A DNA stretch of 64,000 bases from Saussurea involucrata (Eukaryota > Streptophyta > Magnoliopsida > Asterales > Asteraceae). The translations under genes were made by a program, and so were the position numbers. A model generated the notes under the pieces. It did no database searches. It was not told where the DNA came from and saw nothing but the letters and a program-made list of their open reading frames with translations. Positions within the stretch are counted from its first letter, which is position 1; every line of letters starts with the position of its first letter. This document shows positions 35,059 through 47,878 of the stretch, in pieces. The stretch lies in assembly GCA_033807775.1 (NCBI GenBank), contig CM066318.1, forward strand, positions 88,554,879 through 88,618,878, given 5' to 3'.

Positions 35059-36641
35059 TGATAACTCTATATTTAGAGTTATTATTTCCATTTATTTTCC
35101 ACTTTATTTTGTCAATTTTAGCCATTTCACTTCTTAAAACCCTCATTCTTGGTATATTTCACGAAAACGAGCAAAAGGAGTGAACCATGGTCTTTAATAA
35201 ATTATTTGGTAGAATTTGGATGTTTTTCACGTTTTATCCTGCAGTGACCACTGTTGTGCCCACTCCGGGTCCCCACTCTTCGAGCAGATCATCAAGAAGA
35301 GAAAAAAAACTATTAGTTGGGATCTAATTTTCTGGAGGAGGAAGGTTCATATGGCAGAGAAATGGTTGGAGAAGTACAAAGATATCTTCCTTAAAAGATG
35401 ACAACAAGTACACCTTCTTGTACTTAGAGATTGACTTGGAAAAGGGACCATTGGGTAAAAGGATTACCCATAGAGCTGAATTCTGCCACAACACAGCAGT
35501 CTTTACCCATTGGAAGACCCACCTCTTTTGTGTAATACCAAACTCCTTCTCCTAGTATATAAAGGAGCACTTGGGTACCATTAAATGCATGCTTGGATAT
35601 CATCCTTGAGTTTTTGCTTAGCTTTAAATTCTCTCAACTACCACATTAGCTTTAGTCTTTTATTTACTACAGTAACTAGCTTTAATTTTCAGTAATTTAC
35701 TTTTTTAGCTTAATTGTAGTTCGCAATACACAGTGACAGGGACGAACCCTTGTTCCCCACTGTGAGTTCTATTCAAGTCACTTTCAGTTTAATTTTGTGC
35801 AACTTCTACTCTTTTGCTTTCTTTACTTCAAGTATGGGCTAAACATCCTTTGGGATGTAGGAAGAAGAATTACCTGGATTTTATTAAAAATGCTTGAGTA
35901 ATCTTTATACTTAGAATATTTGTTGTTTTGGTCATTCATTCTCGATATTTACCCAAGGATGTGAACAAGCCGATCACTTGCAAGGATCTAAAGTCTAGTT
36001 CTTAATTTAGAAATAAGTAGAACGTAGTGACACGAGCTTGAATGATGCTAGGGGATTCGAAAGAGTTCTTATGACACTTACGAAAGTGAGGTCGGCACAA
36101 TGAGCAATTCTCAACCCACTGGAGTAATAGTCAAGCTAATTTGTGTATTAAAAACACTTAGAGTATTTGTCTCTACACATTCCATCGAGACCTGAAAAGG
36201 TCCATTCTTGAGATCACCATAGACAAAACAATAAGTACTAAAAGTATGGGATTGTTATCTAAACGGTGTGAGTATTTTGTAACCGGGCTTTTCTAGCGAA
36301 AATGCCTACCTCGAATACAAGGATCATTTTTAGGACCGAGTATTTGGTATAAAATCTAGGGAAAATCTAACCTACATTCCTCCTTTTAAATCTTAGTAAA
36401 ATCGTTAAAGTAGCTCTTTCACCAACCAAACCAAGCTATTATTTTCTTCTCTAATTGAAACTTGTAAAAGGAGCTCATGAGAACCGTATTGTCTTGCTTG
36501 TCCAGTCCCTGTGGATTCGATTCTGGTATTTTACCAACTATTACTTGTTGTGACGATCATAGTGGACAGTGTACACTTGCACTTCCCACTGTGGACAGTT
36601 TGCAACCCACTGCGATTAAAACACATATTTTGCACGTACCA
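35059..36641 (+). repeat. Athila1 3' LTR
   Basis: 1,583 bp, TGATAAC...TACCA, followed by the right CAGGT duplication. Differences from the 5' LTR include changes near 35071, 35143, 35252, 35531, 35794 and 36099. Confidence 0.95.
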
Positions 36642-36646
36642 CAGGT
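36642..36646 (+). repeat. Target site duplication of Athila1 (right)
   Basis: CAGGT, pairs with 24356-24360; the C gag frame resumes with TCTAGCAAGC. Confidence 0.97.
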
Positions 36647-37080
36647 CTAGCAAGCATTCTTCAAAGAAAGCAAGAATGGATTCTAATGAAGAGAATGATG
36701 GATTTGAAAGTGATGGTTTAGACGAAGCTGAGAGTCTAAAACAGGCTATGATCCTCTTGACAAAAGCTTTTCAGAAGTAGTTTGTTAAGAAGACAGGCTC
36801 CAACAATCAGAGGTGTTCATCGGGCTCCAACAACTTTGAGCATAAGGACCGCATAGAGTCAAAGAGAAGATTTGATGAAAGAAAGAATGAGGGTAAGAAG
36901 GATGAGAAGAATTTTGAGGAAAAAAGGGTGTTTGAGAAACGGGCAGAAGAGCCAAAGTGCTATAACTGCAGGAAAACTGGTCACTTCGCCAAAGAATGCT
37001 GGAAGCCAAAGGTCGGAGACTCAGATTATTACAAGAACAAAATGCTTCTTGCTAAACAGAAAGAGTCTGGTAAAGCTTTA
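36647..37080 (+). pseudogene. C gag 3' part, copy 2
   Basis: Continuation of gag after Athila1: Ser/Lys-rich stretch, the shared stop after 'AFQK' (36778-36780), then the zinc knuckle CYNCRKTGHFAKEC. Its fourth residue is Arg where copies 1, 3 and 4 have Gly; the Zn-binding Cys/His are kept. Confidence 0.83.
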
Positions 37081-40000
37081 ATGGTTGAAGAGGAGTACTG
37101 GTTGGATGAAACTAATGATGATGAGGAAGAAGAAACAGTTGCTCTTGCAAAGTTGGGCTTCATGGGCAGGGAAACCGAGGAAGCTGAGCCAGAATACAGA
37201 CCAGAGACAAATGAGGTACCTTCTTACACTCTTGCTAACTTTCTTCAAATTCAAAGTATTCAGAAAAATAAGTTAGATGAAGATCAAGAGTATTTAACTA
37301 AGAAACTGAAAAGATCAAGACAATCAATAACTTTTCAAAGTGATAAACTGAAAGAACAATTGACTTTAATTGTAACTTTGAAAAGGAAAAATGTTGAATT
37401 TGATGGACACCAAGCGTATTTTAGGAAGAGGATGACTGAACTGTCAGAGAAATTAGAAAGTTCTGCAGCTAAGAAGGTAGAGTTTAAAAACTTTTTACAC
37501 GCTTATAAAGATAGGAATTCAGAACTTGTTGAAAAAGTTAATGGTTTGGAAGAGAAGCTTTACAAACTTGGTCAAACAGAACAGACTATTCACATGAACA
37601 ACCCAACGAATATAGATATTTCAACTCAAAGTGGTGCTTGGGTTATGACAACCCTCTTTATTTGAGGAATGCCTTAATTCATGCTCCTACCCTGCATAAA
37701 TTTGAATGGCTTAGATGGATGGTGAAGACTATGAGGCAGATGAAGAAATTAGAAGAAAAACAACTGTTAAGATGCAACTTCCTTTTAGCTACGGTTTAGA
37801 ATATAGGAAGGCATTGGAAAATAAGAAGCCTTTGCCTAATGATTATTTTCGAAGCTATGTTGTTGAACCACCAAAGGATAAGGAAAATATTCAAAAAGAA
37901 ACTGAAGTTAAGCCTGTTTTTGAAGGAAAAACATATTTTCCATCTTTGGTTCTTGACAAAAGCTTGTCGATCTGGAAAGTAAAACTGAGAGCATGATTGA
38001 AGACATCAGAAATGACGACAAAATTGCTTTCGAGATCGAGAAGGAAGTTATGTTTACAGTTTTTTCAAGCGGTTTAAATGAAATGAAAACAAAACATGAG
38101 AAAATATCTGAAGAAAATATTTCAAAAGAAAAACTGTCTTCAGATTCAGATGTTTCCTCGTGTAATGATTTTATGGGGAATACTATATTCAGAAGCATGA
38201 CGATTGATGACCAAGAAGATTCTGAATCTTGGGATTTGGAAATCCAGTCGTTTAATGCCCATCATGAAAAGTATTTTCCTATAGAAAGCTGCTCGTAAAG
38301 AACAAAACGACTTTTTGTATCCTGAATCTTGTGGTATTTTTCACACATCATTGGATAGCCGTTCTGATCTTGATGGTGAGAATTTATGTGAGGATAAAGG
38401 TAAAGGTGTAAATGAAGCGCCTGTTCAATTTGATTTCAATACAAAACTTTCAAATCATTCTGATTTCAAAATCAAAGAAGATGAACCTAAGAAGAATTTC
38501 TTCAATGGTGAGTCTTCAAAGTCTGTTGAGAAAACTTCTACTAACGATTATTATTCAAAATCCAAAAACAAAAGATCGTTACAGAAAAAGAAAAGAAAGA
38601 ATCAAAGATCTAAATCCTTCCAAGCTCAAAATTCTAAAGCTTATAACTCTTATCTTTCTGGCATATCAGATCGTTATCTGAGAAACAATACGAGACTTGA
38701 GTGGAGAATAAAGGAGTCCACACAGGATGTGGCCCAGACAAAATCATCCAACGTTGCTTTTAATTCAATGAAATTTTTTATTGATTCTGCTGTAATAAAT
38801 CAAGCTGTTTGCACTAAACAAAAACTTGTTATTCCATACGAGATTTATTCAATGCAACAATTGATCAATTTAGCACATGGCCAAATTTGTTGTTCATTCT
38901 GTGGTGTGGATGATTTTATCTGTAAAAGTGATTGTTTTGATTGGTTTGGTTATTATATTCATGGTCCAAAAAGATTTTATTCAAATGGATATCATAAAAG
39001 AGGTTTTAGAAACAATGGTACAAAATCCAAACGTATACCATCTCCTAATCCAAAAGGACCCATTTACAAATAGGTACCTAAAACCACTTGATTTGATTTT
39101 TGCAGACCAGTCATATGTGGTACTTAGATTCGGGTTGCTCAAAACACATGACTGGAAGAAAAGAGCTGCTCACAAACTATGTCGAGAAAAACGGTGGTAG
39201 AGTCAAGTTCGGTAATGATCAATATTCACCAATTCTGGGTTGCGGAGATATTGTGAAAGACAACGTCAGGATAACTAAAGTTATTTATGTTGAGGGTTTG
39301 GGGCACAATCTATTTAGTATGGGTCAATTCTGTGACAAAGACCTAGAAGTTAACTTCAAGAAGACACGATGTTCGGTTCGAACTGAAGGAGGAGATGAAC
39401 TTCTGGTAGGTACAAGAAAGTCAAATCTGTACACAATTGATCTGTCAAAAATCAAACCCAAGAATGACCTGTGTCTGTTATCTAAAGCTTCCATAGAAAA
39501 GAGTTGGTTGTGGCATAGACGATTATCTCACCTTAATTTCCGATACATTCAAAAGCTGATGGTAGGTGATTTAGTCGAAGGTCTACCAGTTCTGATGTTT
39601 GAAAGAGACAATTTCTGCACGGCTTGTGAGAAGGGTAAGATGAAGAGAGTTCCTCACCCGTCGAAACCTGAACCAAGCACACACAAGGCATTAGAAATCC
39701 TGCATATGGATCTTTATGGGCCAAGGAAGACTCAAAGTATAAGCGACAAACGGTACGTGTTAGTGGTCGTTGGCGATTACTCGAGGTATACATGGGTAAA
39801 GTTTCTACGCTCCAAAGACGAAACACCCGAGTTGATTCTTTAATCAAGATGCTTCAAGTTAATCTTCAACAGTCAGTTCAGGCAATTAGATCAGACAACG
39901 GGACAGAGTTCAAGAATAAGACTATAGATGATTTCCTGAAATCATTGGGAATATCTCATCAATACTCTGCGGCAAGAACACCACAACAGAACGGGGTTGT

Positions 40001-41147
40001 CGAAAGACAAAATCGTACTCTAGTCAAAGCTGCAAGAACGATGCTTTCCTATGCTGATCTTCCATTGTTTCTGTGGGCTGAAGCGGTATCAACGGCGTGC
40101 TACACACAAAATCGTTCAATTATACACCGACGGTTTGGCAAAACACCATATGAGATTATTAACAAAAGGAAACCTAACATTAGTTACTTTCGTTCTTTTG
40201 GTTGCAGGTGTATTGTTTTAAATGATAAGGACAACTTGAACAAATTCAGTCCTAAGGCGAATGAGGGTGCGTTCATCGGATACTCATCCACCTCGAAGGC
40301 GTATAGAATTTACTACAAGTCTTCAAGAACTGTGATGGATAGCATACATGTCAAATTTGATGAGACGGAGGAAATGGCTTCTGTGCAAAGCAGTACAGAA
40401 CCCAAAATAACTGGAGTTCTAGTGTCTGGACAGATCATACCATCTTCCACGAAGTCAAATAAAGATCAAGCTTCAACTTCTAACTCTCATATTGATGAAC
40501 TTGATCAACTATTTGAGAATTTTTATGATGAGTTCTTTGGTAGTTATAACTCATCTTCAAATGTTTCTGCCAGGAATCAAGTTGCTCAAAATCCAGTACA
40601 AGCTACAATGTCCGGTCCTTCAACGGAACCGACTACATCTAATGTTGGTGCAACGACTCCTGCGTCTTCTCCAAGTAATCAAATCATGACATCTACACAA
40701 GCAACACAAACAGAACCAACTAATGGTGTTTTTACATCAAATGCTACTTCAAACGTTAATGACCACAGTACTGCAAACTTACCTGAGGTACCTACAGAGG
40801 CAGTTTCGAGACAGTGCCCGTTGTCACTTCTGACAAACCATCCACGTCTCAATCGGAACCAACATTGACAATTGAGTTAAACTTTGACAAAGATCCCTCA
40901 TTAGTCGACCCCAATCAATACACAATCTCCCCACATCCACATTCAAAGAAGTGGACACATAGTCACCCACTACATCAGGTAATTGGAGAAGTGTCTGACC
41001 CTGTGAAGACCAGATCAACAACTGCTAATGAAGTTTTGTTCGCGCTTTTCATAAGTCAAGTTGAGCCAACCACAATTCAACAACCCTTGGAGGATCCGGA
41101 TTGCATAATTGCGATGCAGGACGAGCTGAATCAATTTGAAGCTTTGA
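37081..41147 (+). pseudogene. C pol, copy 2 (linker, protease, integrase), cut in RT N-terminus
   Basis: Linker coiled coil open from 36928 to 37665; second linker ORF from 37715 with a frameshift at about 37955 and a stop near 38298; protease YLDSGCSKHMTG (near 39120); GAG-pre-integrase block LWHRRLSHLNF...CTACEKGKM; integrase HMDLYGP, RSDNGTEF and NGVVERQNRT, with the frameshift after 'TPELIL' (39843) shared by copies 3 and 4. A 1-nt loss near 40807 (shared with copy 3 only) breaks the linker to RT. The sequence ends at 'NQFEAL' (41147), fused to C leader sequence. Confidence 0.87.
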
Positions 41148-41867
41148 TCAGAATTGATTTAAGATTGATCAGTAACTGTTATTGAGTGAATTGATTCCGC
41201 AAATTCACATTACATCGATCCAGATTTCTTTGAATTAGAATTTTCGTCAAAAAGAGCATATACACTGTTTTAGGATAGTATTTCATCCTTCTGTTGTTTT
41301 TTTTTTGACAAAACTTCAATTAGTAAAGTTGTTCAAAACCTCCTCGCGTACTACCCTGCAAAGTTTCAGATTTTTTGGACTTATTTTGAGGAAATCACTT
41401 GAATTTTGGTCTGATATTCATCTTTATCACACTGGTGTTAGTTCATCATTATCGCACGAGGACTTGATCTTAGTTATCGCATAATTTTTTATTGCATCCT
41501 TGGTGTGCGATTAAATCTTCAAGAGATTTTTTATCGCGCCTGTTACGAACGATAAAGCAGAATGAACAGTGTTTATCGCGTCAGTTGCGTGCGATAACAC
41601 TCGGTGAACAGTAGTTATCACATATATCTAGTGCGATTACCTTGAGAGATCTTTTTATCGTGTGAAAGGTGTATGCGGCAATTGTTTATCACGAGGAACT
41701 TTGTACAAGAACTTTTCATCGCAAGGGTGTCATACGAGTTTTCTGAGATAAATTTCATCGTGGGTTTAGTGTACGACATTCAGTGGTGTGCGACAAAACA
41801 GTATATGGGCTAAAATCTGTTTTCTGATCAGAGGGTTGCTTAACGATCATCAACGAGTATTCTCACA
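41148..41867 (+). repeat. C leader, copy 3 (no LTR or PBS)
   Basis: Begins at TCAGAATTG, equivalent to 22952, directly fused to RT coding sequence. It carries the ATCGCAC/GTGCGAT words (about 41425-41790). It is closer to copy 4 than to copy 2 (for example it shares CAGATTTCTTTG and AGGATAGTATT). Confidence 0.85.
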
Positions 41868-43084
41868 ATGACAACTAGGGATATGATAGTCATAGGGTCT
41901 AAGGATAAACCACCAGTCCTGTTTCCCAAAGATTTTAAGATATGGAAGGACCGATTCATGGACTACGTCGAGAGACAAGATAATGGATTTTACATATTGA
42001 TATCCTTAAGGGATGGTCCTATGGGTGTTGTAATAGCACCAGGTCCAGTTGGTGATGATGGAAGGGAAAGACCAGCTGCTGAAGTTCCACCTAATGCTTA
42101 TGATGTAGAGCAAACAAAGAAATACAATGGAGATAAAACAGCTAGATCTTTGGTTATGCAAGCATTAACTAATGACATATATAAGAAGGGTTGACAGTAA
42201 GAATAAGTCCAGAAAGGATATGCTTGACGAGTTAATTAAACTATATCAAGGATCTGTTGTTGAAAACCAAATGAGGGTATCTAATGCTATCAATAAGTAT
42301 GAGAATTTCAAACAAAAGGAAGGCGAGACACTTGATCACACATATGACAGATTCACTACTATACTGAATGAGCTAAACAAATACAGTATTGATAAGAAAA
42401 TAATAGAGAATAATGTGATGTTTCTAAGTGTTCTCCAACCATAATGGAAGAAATATGCACATCGAATGAAACAACATTCTAAGTTGGATGTGTTGACCTT
42501 ACAAGAGATGTTTAAGATGCGCAAACAAGATGAGGATGATACAGATGAGAAAAGAGAGAAGAAGAAGAAAGATAAGAAAGAAAAGAAAGAAGATAAGAGA
42601 GAGAAGAAAGAAGAAGAGGAATAGATTGATCCAATAGCTTTGATATCTAGCAGGTCTAGCAAGCATTCTTCAAAGAAAGAAAGAATGGATTCTAATGAAG
42701 AGAATGATGGATTTAAAAGTGATGGTTTAGACGAAGCTGAGAGTCTAAAACAGGCTATGATCCTCTTGACAAAAGCTTTTCAGAAGTAGTTTGTTAAGAA
42801 GACAGGCTCCAACAATCAGAGGTGCTCATCGGGCTCCAACAACTTTGAGCATAAGGACCGCATAGAGTCAAAGAGAAGATTTGATGAGAGAAAGGATGAG
42901 GGTAAGAAGGATGAGAAGAATTTTGAGAAAAAAGGGTGTTTGAGAAACGGGCAGAAGAGCCAAAGTGCTATAACTGCGGGAAAACTGGTCACTTCACCAA
43001 AGAATGCTGGAAGCCAAAGGTCGGAGACTCAGATTATTACAAGAACAACATGTTTCTTGCTAAACAGAAAGAGTCTGACAATGC
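41868..43084 (+). pseudogene. C gag, copy 3
   Basis: Open for 108 codons from the ATG, to the shared break after 'NDIYKKG'. Then LIKLYQGSVVENQ to the shared 'VLQP' stop (42442-42444), the Lys/Glu-rich tract and the zinc knuckle CYNCGKTGHFTKEC. It shares the derived 'VVIAPGPVG' and 'AAEVPP' changes with copy 4. Confidence 0.85.
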
Positions 43085-46000
43085 TTTAATAGTTGAAGAG
43101 GAGTATTGGTTGGATGAAACTAATGATGATGAGGAATAAGAAACAGCTGCTCTTGCAAAGTTGGGCTTCATGACAGGGAAACCGAGGAAGCTGAGCCAGA
43201 ATACAGACCAGAGACAAATGAGGTACCTTCTTACACTCTTGCTAACTTTCTTCAAATTCAAAGTATTCAGAAAAATAAGTTAGATGAAGATCAAGAGTAT
43301 TTAACTAAGAAACTGAAAAGATCAAGAGAATCAATAACTTTTCAAAGTGATAAACTGAAAGAACAATTGACTTTAATTGAAACTTTGAAAAGGAAAAATG
43401 CTGAATTTGATGGACACCAAGCGTATTTTAGGAAGAGGATGACTGAACTGTTAGAGAAATTAGAAAGTTCTGCAGCTAAGAAGGTAGAGTTTAAAAACTT
43501 TTTACACGCTTATAAAGATAGGAATTCAGAACTTGTTGAAAAAGTTAAAGGTTTGGAAGAGAAGCTTTACAAACTTGGTCAAACAGAACAGACTATTCAC
43601 ATGAACAACCCAACGAATATAGATATTTCAACTCAAAGTGGGGCTTGGGTTATGACAACCCTCGTTATTTGAGGAATGCCTTAATTCATGCTCCTACCCT
43701 GCATAAATTTGAATGGCTTAGATGGATGGTGAAGACTATGAGGCAGATGAAGAAATTAGAAGAAAAACAACTGTTAAGATGCAACTTCCTTTTAGCTACG
43801 GTTTAGAATATAGGAAGGCATTGGAAAATAAGAAGCCTTTGCCTAATGATTATTTTCGAAGCTATGTTGTTGAACCACCAAAGGATAAGGAAAATATTCA
43901 AAAAGAAACTGAAGTTAAGCCTGTTTTTGAAGGAAAAACATATTTTCCATCTTTGGTTCTTGAACAAAAGCTTGTCGATCTGGAAAGTAAGACTGAGAGC
44001 ATGATTGAAGACGTCAGAAATGACGACAAAATTGCTTTCGAGATCGAGAAGGAAGTTATGTTTACAGTTTTTTCAAGCGGTTTAAATGAAATGAAAACAA
44101 AACATGAGAAAATATCTGAAGAAAATATTTCAAAAGAAAAACTGTCTTCAGATTCAGATGTTTCCTCGTGTAATGATTTTATGGGGAATACTATATTCAG
44201 AAGCATGACGATTGATGACCAAGAAGATTCTGAATATTGGGATTTGGAAAACCAGTCGTTTAATGCTCATCCTGAAAAGTATTTTCCTATAGAAGAAGAT
44301 AAAGCTGCTCGTAAAGAACAAAACGACTTTTTGTATCCTAAATCTTATGGTATTTTTCACACATCATGGGATAGCCGTTCTGATCTTGATGGTGAGAACT
44401 TATGTGAGGATAAAGGTAAAGGTGTAAATGAAGCGCCTGTTCAATTTGATTTCAATACAAAACTTTCAAATCATTCTGATTTCAAAATCAAAGAAGATGA
44501 ACCTAAGAAGAATTTCTTCGAAGGTGAGTCTTCAAAGTCTGTTGAGAAAACTTCTACTAACGATTATTATTCAAAATCCAAAAACAAAAGATCGTTACAG
44601 AAAAAGAAAAGAAAGAATCAAAGATCTAAATCCTTCCAAGCTCGAAATTCTAAAGCTTATAACTCTTATCTTTCTGGCATATCAGATCGTTATCTGAGAA
44701 ACAATACGAGACTTGAGTGGAGAATAAAGGAGTCCACACAGGATGTGGCCCAGACAAAATCATCCAACGTTGCTTTTAATTCAATGATTTTTTTTTGATT
44801 CTGCTGTAATAAATCAAGCTGTTTGCACTAAACAAATACTTGTTATTCCATACGAGATTTATTCAATGCAACAATTGATCAACTTAGCACATGGCCAAAT
44901 TTGTTGTTCATTCTGTGGTGTGGATGATTTTATCTATAAAAGTGATTGTTTTGATTGGTTTGGTTATTATATTCATGGTCCAAAAAGATTTTATTCAAAT
45001 GGATATCATAAAAGAGGTTTTAGAAACAATGGTACAAAATCCAAACGTATACCATCTCCTAATCCAAAAGGACCCATTTACAAATAGGTACCTAAAACCA
45101 CTTGATTTGATTTTTGCAGACCAGTCATATGTGGTACTTAGATTCGGGCTGCTCAAAACACATGACTGGAAGAAAAGAGCTGCTCACAAACTATGTCGAG
45201 AAAAACGGTGGTAGAGTCAAGTTCGGTAATGATCAATATTCACCAATTCTGGGTTGCGGAGATATTGTGAAAGACAACGTCAGGATAACTAAAGTTATTT
45301 ATGTTGAGGGTTTGGGGCACAATCTATTTAGTATGGGTCAATTCTGTGACAAAGACCTAGAAGTTAACTTCAAGAAGACACGATGTTCGGTTCGAACTGA
45401 AGGAAGAGATGAACTTCTGGTAGGTACAAGAAAGTCAAATCTGTACACAATTGATCTGTCAAAATTCAAACCCAAGAATGACCTGTGTCTGTTATCTAAA
45501 GCTTCCATAGAAAAGAGTTGGTTGTGGCATAGACGATTATCTCACCTTAATTTCCGATACATTCAAAAGCTGATGGTAGGTGATTTAGTCGAAGGTCTAC
45601 CAGTTCTGATGTTTGAAAGAGACAATTTATGCACGGCTTGTGAGAAGGGTAAGATGAAGAGAGTTCCTCACCCGTCGAAACCTGAACCAAGCACACACAA
45701 GGCATTAGAAATCCTGCATATGGATCTTTATGGGCCAAGGAAGACTCAAAGTATAAGCGACAAACGGTACGTGTTAGTGGTCGTTGGCGATTACTCGAGG
45801 TATACATGGGTAAAGTTTCTACGCTCCAAAGACGAAACACCCGAGTTGATTCTTTAATCAAGATGCTTCAAGTTAATCTTCAACAGTCAGTTCAGACAAT
45901 TAGATCAGACAACGGGACAGAGTTCAAGAATAAGACTATAGATGATTTCCTGAAATCATTGGGAATATCTCATCAATACTCTGCGGCAAGAACACCACAA

Positions 46001-47161
46001 CAGAACGGGGTTGTCGAAAGACAAAATCGTACTCTAGTCAAAGCTGCAAGAACGATGCTTTCCTATGCTGATCTTCCATTGTTTCTGCGGGCTGAAGCGG
46101 TATCAACGGCGTGCTACACACAAAATCGTTCAATTATACACCGACGGTTTGGCAAAACACCATATGAGATTATTAACAAAAGGAAACCTAACATTAGTTA
46201 CTTTCGTTCTTTTGGTTGCAGGTGTATTGTTTTAAATGATAAGGACAACTTGAACAAATTCAGTCCTAAGGCGAATGAGGGTGCGTTCATCGGATACTCA
46301 TCCACCTCGAAGGCGTATAGAATTTACTGCAAGTCTTCAAGAACTGTGATGGATAGCATAAATGTCAAATTTGATGAGACGGAGGAAATGGCTTCTGTGC
46401 AAAGCAGTACAGAACCCAAAATAACTGGAGTTCTAGTGTCTGGACAGATCATACCATCTTCCACGAAGTCAAATAAAGATCAAGCTTCAACTTCTAACTC
46501 TCATATTGATGAACTTAATCAACTATTTGAGAATTTTTATGATGAGTTCTTTGGTAGTTATAACTCATCTTCAAATGTTTCTGCCAGGAATCAAGTTGCT
46601 CAAAATCCAGTACAAGCTACAATGTCCGGTCCTTCAACGGAACCGACTACATCTAATGTTGGTGCAACGACTCCTGCGTCTTCTCCAAGTAATCAAATCA
46701 TGACATCTACACAAGCAACACAAACAGAACCAACTAATGGTGTTTTTACATCAAATGCTACTTCAAACGTTAATGACCACAGTACTGCAAACTTACCTGA
46801 GGTACCTACAGAGGCAGTTTCGAGACAGTGCCCGTTGTCACTTCTGACAAACCATCCACGTCTCAATCGGAACCAACATTGACAATTGAGTTAAACTTTG
46901 ACAAAGATCCCTCATTAGTCGACCCCAATCAATACACAATCTCCCCACATCCACATTCAAAGAAGTGGACACATAGTCACCCACTACATCAGGTAATTGG
47001 AGAAGTGTCTGACCCTGTGAAGACCAGATCAACAACTGCTAATGAAGTTTTGTTCGCGCTTTTCATAAGTCAAGTTGAGCCAACCACAATTCAACAACCC
47101 TTGGAGGATCCGGATTGCATAATTGCGATGCAGGACGAGCTGAATCAATTTGAAGCTTTGA
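43085..47161 (+). pseudogene. C pol, copy 3 (mosaic of copies 4 and 2), cut in RT N-terminus
   Basis: Linker, second linker ORF (358 codons open from 43722), Cys-rich segment, protease, GAG-pre-integrase and integrase as in copy 2. Up to about 44935 the diagnostic bases follow copy 4 (for example ATCTATAAA). From about 45206 they follow copy 2 (GGTGGT, GQFCDKD, NRSIIHRRF, the 1-nt loss near 46821, GTGGACACATAG). It ends at 'NQFEAL' fused to the next leader. FLRAEA replaces FLWAEA near 46088. Confidence 0.88.
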
Positions 47162-47878
47162 TCAGAATTGATTTAAGATTGATCAGTAACTGTTATTGAG
47201 TGAATTGATTCCGCAAATTCACATTACATCGATCCAGATTTCTTTGAATTAGAATTTTCGTCAAAAAGAGCATATACACTGTTTTAGGATAGTATTTCAT
47301 ACTTCTGTTGTTTTTTTGACAAAACTTCAATTAGTAAAGTTGTTCAAAACCTCCTCGCGTACTACCCTGCAAAGTTTCAGATTTTTTGGACTTATTTTGA
47401 GGAAATCACTTGAATTTTGGTCTGATATTCATCTTTATCGCACTGGTGTTAGTTCATCATTATCGCACGAGGACTTGATCTTAGTTATCGCAGAATTTTT
47501 TATTGCATCCTTGGTGTGCGATTAAATCTTCAAGAGATTTTTTATCGCGCCTGTTACGAACGATAAAGCAGAATGAACAGTGTTTATCGCGTCAGTTGCG
47601 TGCGATAACACTCGGTGAACAGTAGTTATCACATATATCTAGTGCGATTACCTTGAGAGATCTTTTTATCGTGTGAAAGGTGTATGCGGCAATTGTTTAT
47701 CACGAGGAACTTTGTACAAGAACTTTTCATCGCAAGGGTGTCATACGAGTTTTCTGAGATAAATTTCATCGTGGGTTTAGTGTACGACATTCAGTGGTGT
47801 GCGACAAAACAGTATATGGGCTAAAATCTGTTTTCTGATCAGAGGGTTGCTTAACGATCATCAACGAGTATTCTCACA
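47162..47878 (+). repeat. C leader, copy 4 (no LTR or PBS)
   Basis: Second identical tandem junction (GCTTTGA followed by TCAGAATTG). Hairpin words lie at about 47430-47800. Confidence 0.85.

Larger units (their letters stand above)
24361..36641 (+). mobile_element. Athila1: complete Athila-type Ty3 retrotransposon (12,281 bp)
   Basis: Both LTRs (1,584 and 1,583 bp, TGATAAC...TACCA), a 5-bp target duplication, a PBS complementary to tRNA-Asp, gag, pol (protease-RT-RNase H-integrase) and an extra ORF2 behind pol. The tRNA-Asp PBS and extra ORF define the Athila group. LTR divergence is about 15 substitutions plus one indel by eye, about 1%, implying a recent insertion (a few hundred thousand years at commonly used plant rates). 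Every coding region is nevertheless broken. CACAGTG/CACTGTG words recur throughout. It is the only element here with both ends visible. Confidence 0.96.

Noticed and set aside
41148..41867. Reading copies 3 and 4 as separate insertions with their own LTRs
   Set aside because: No LTR, PBS or target duplication at the junctions; both are direct fusions of RT to leader.
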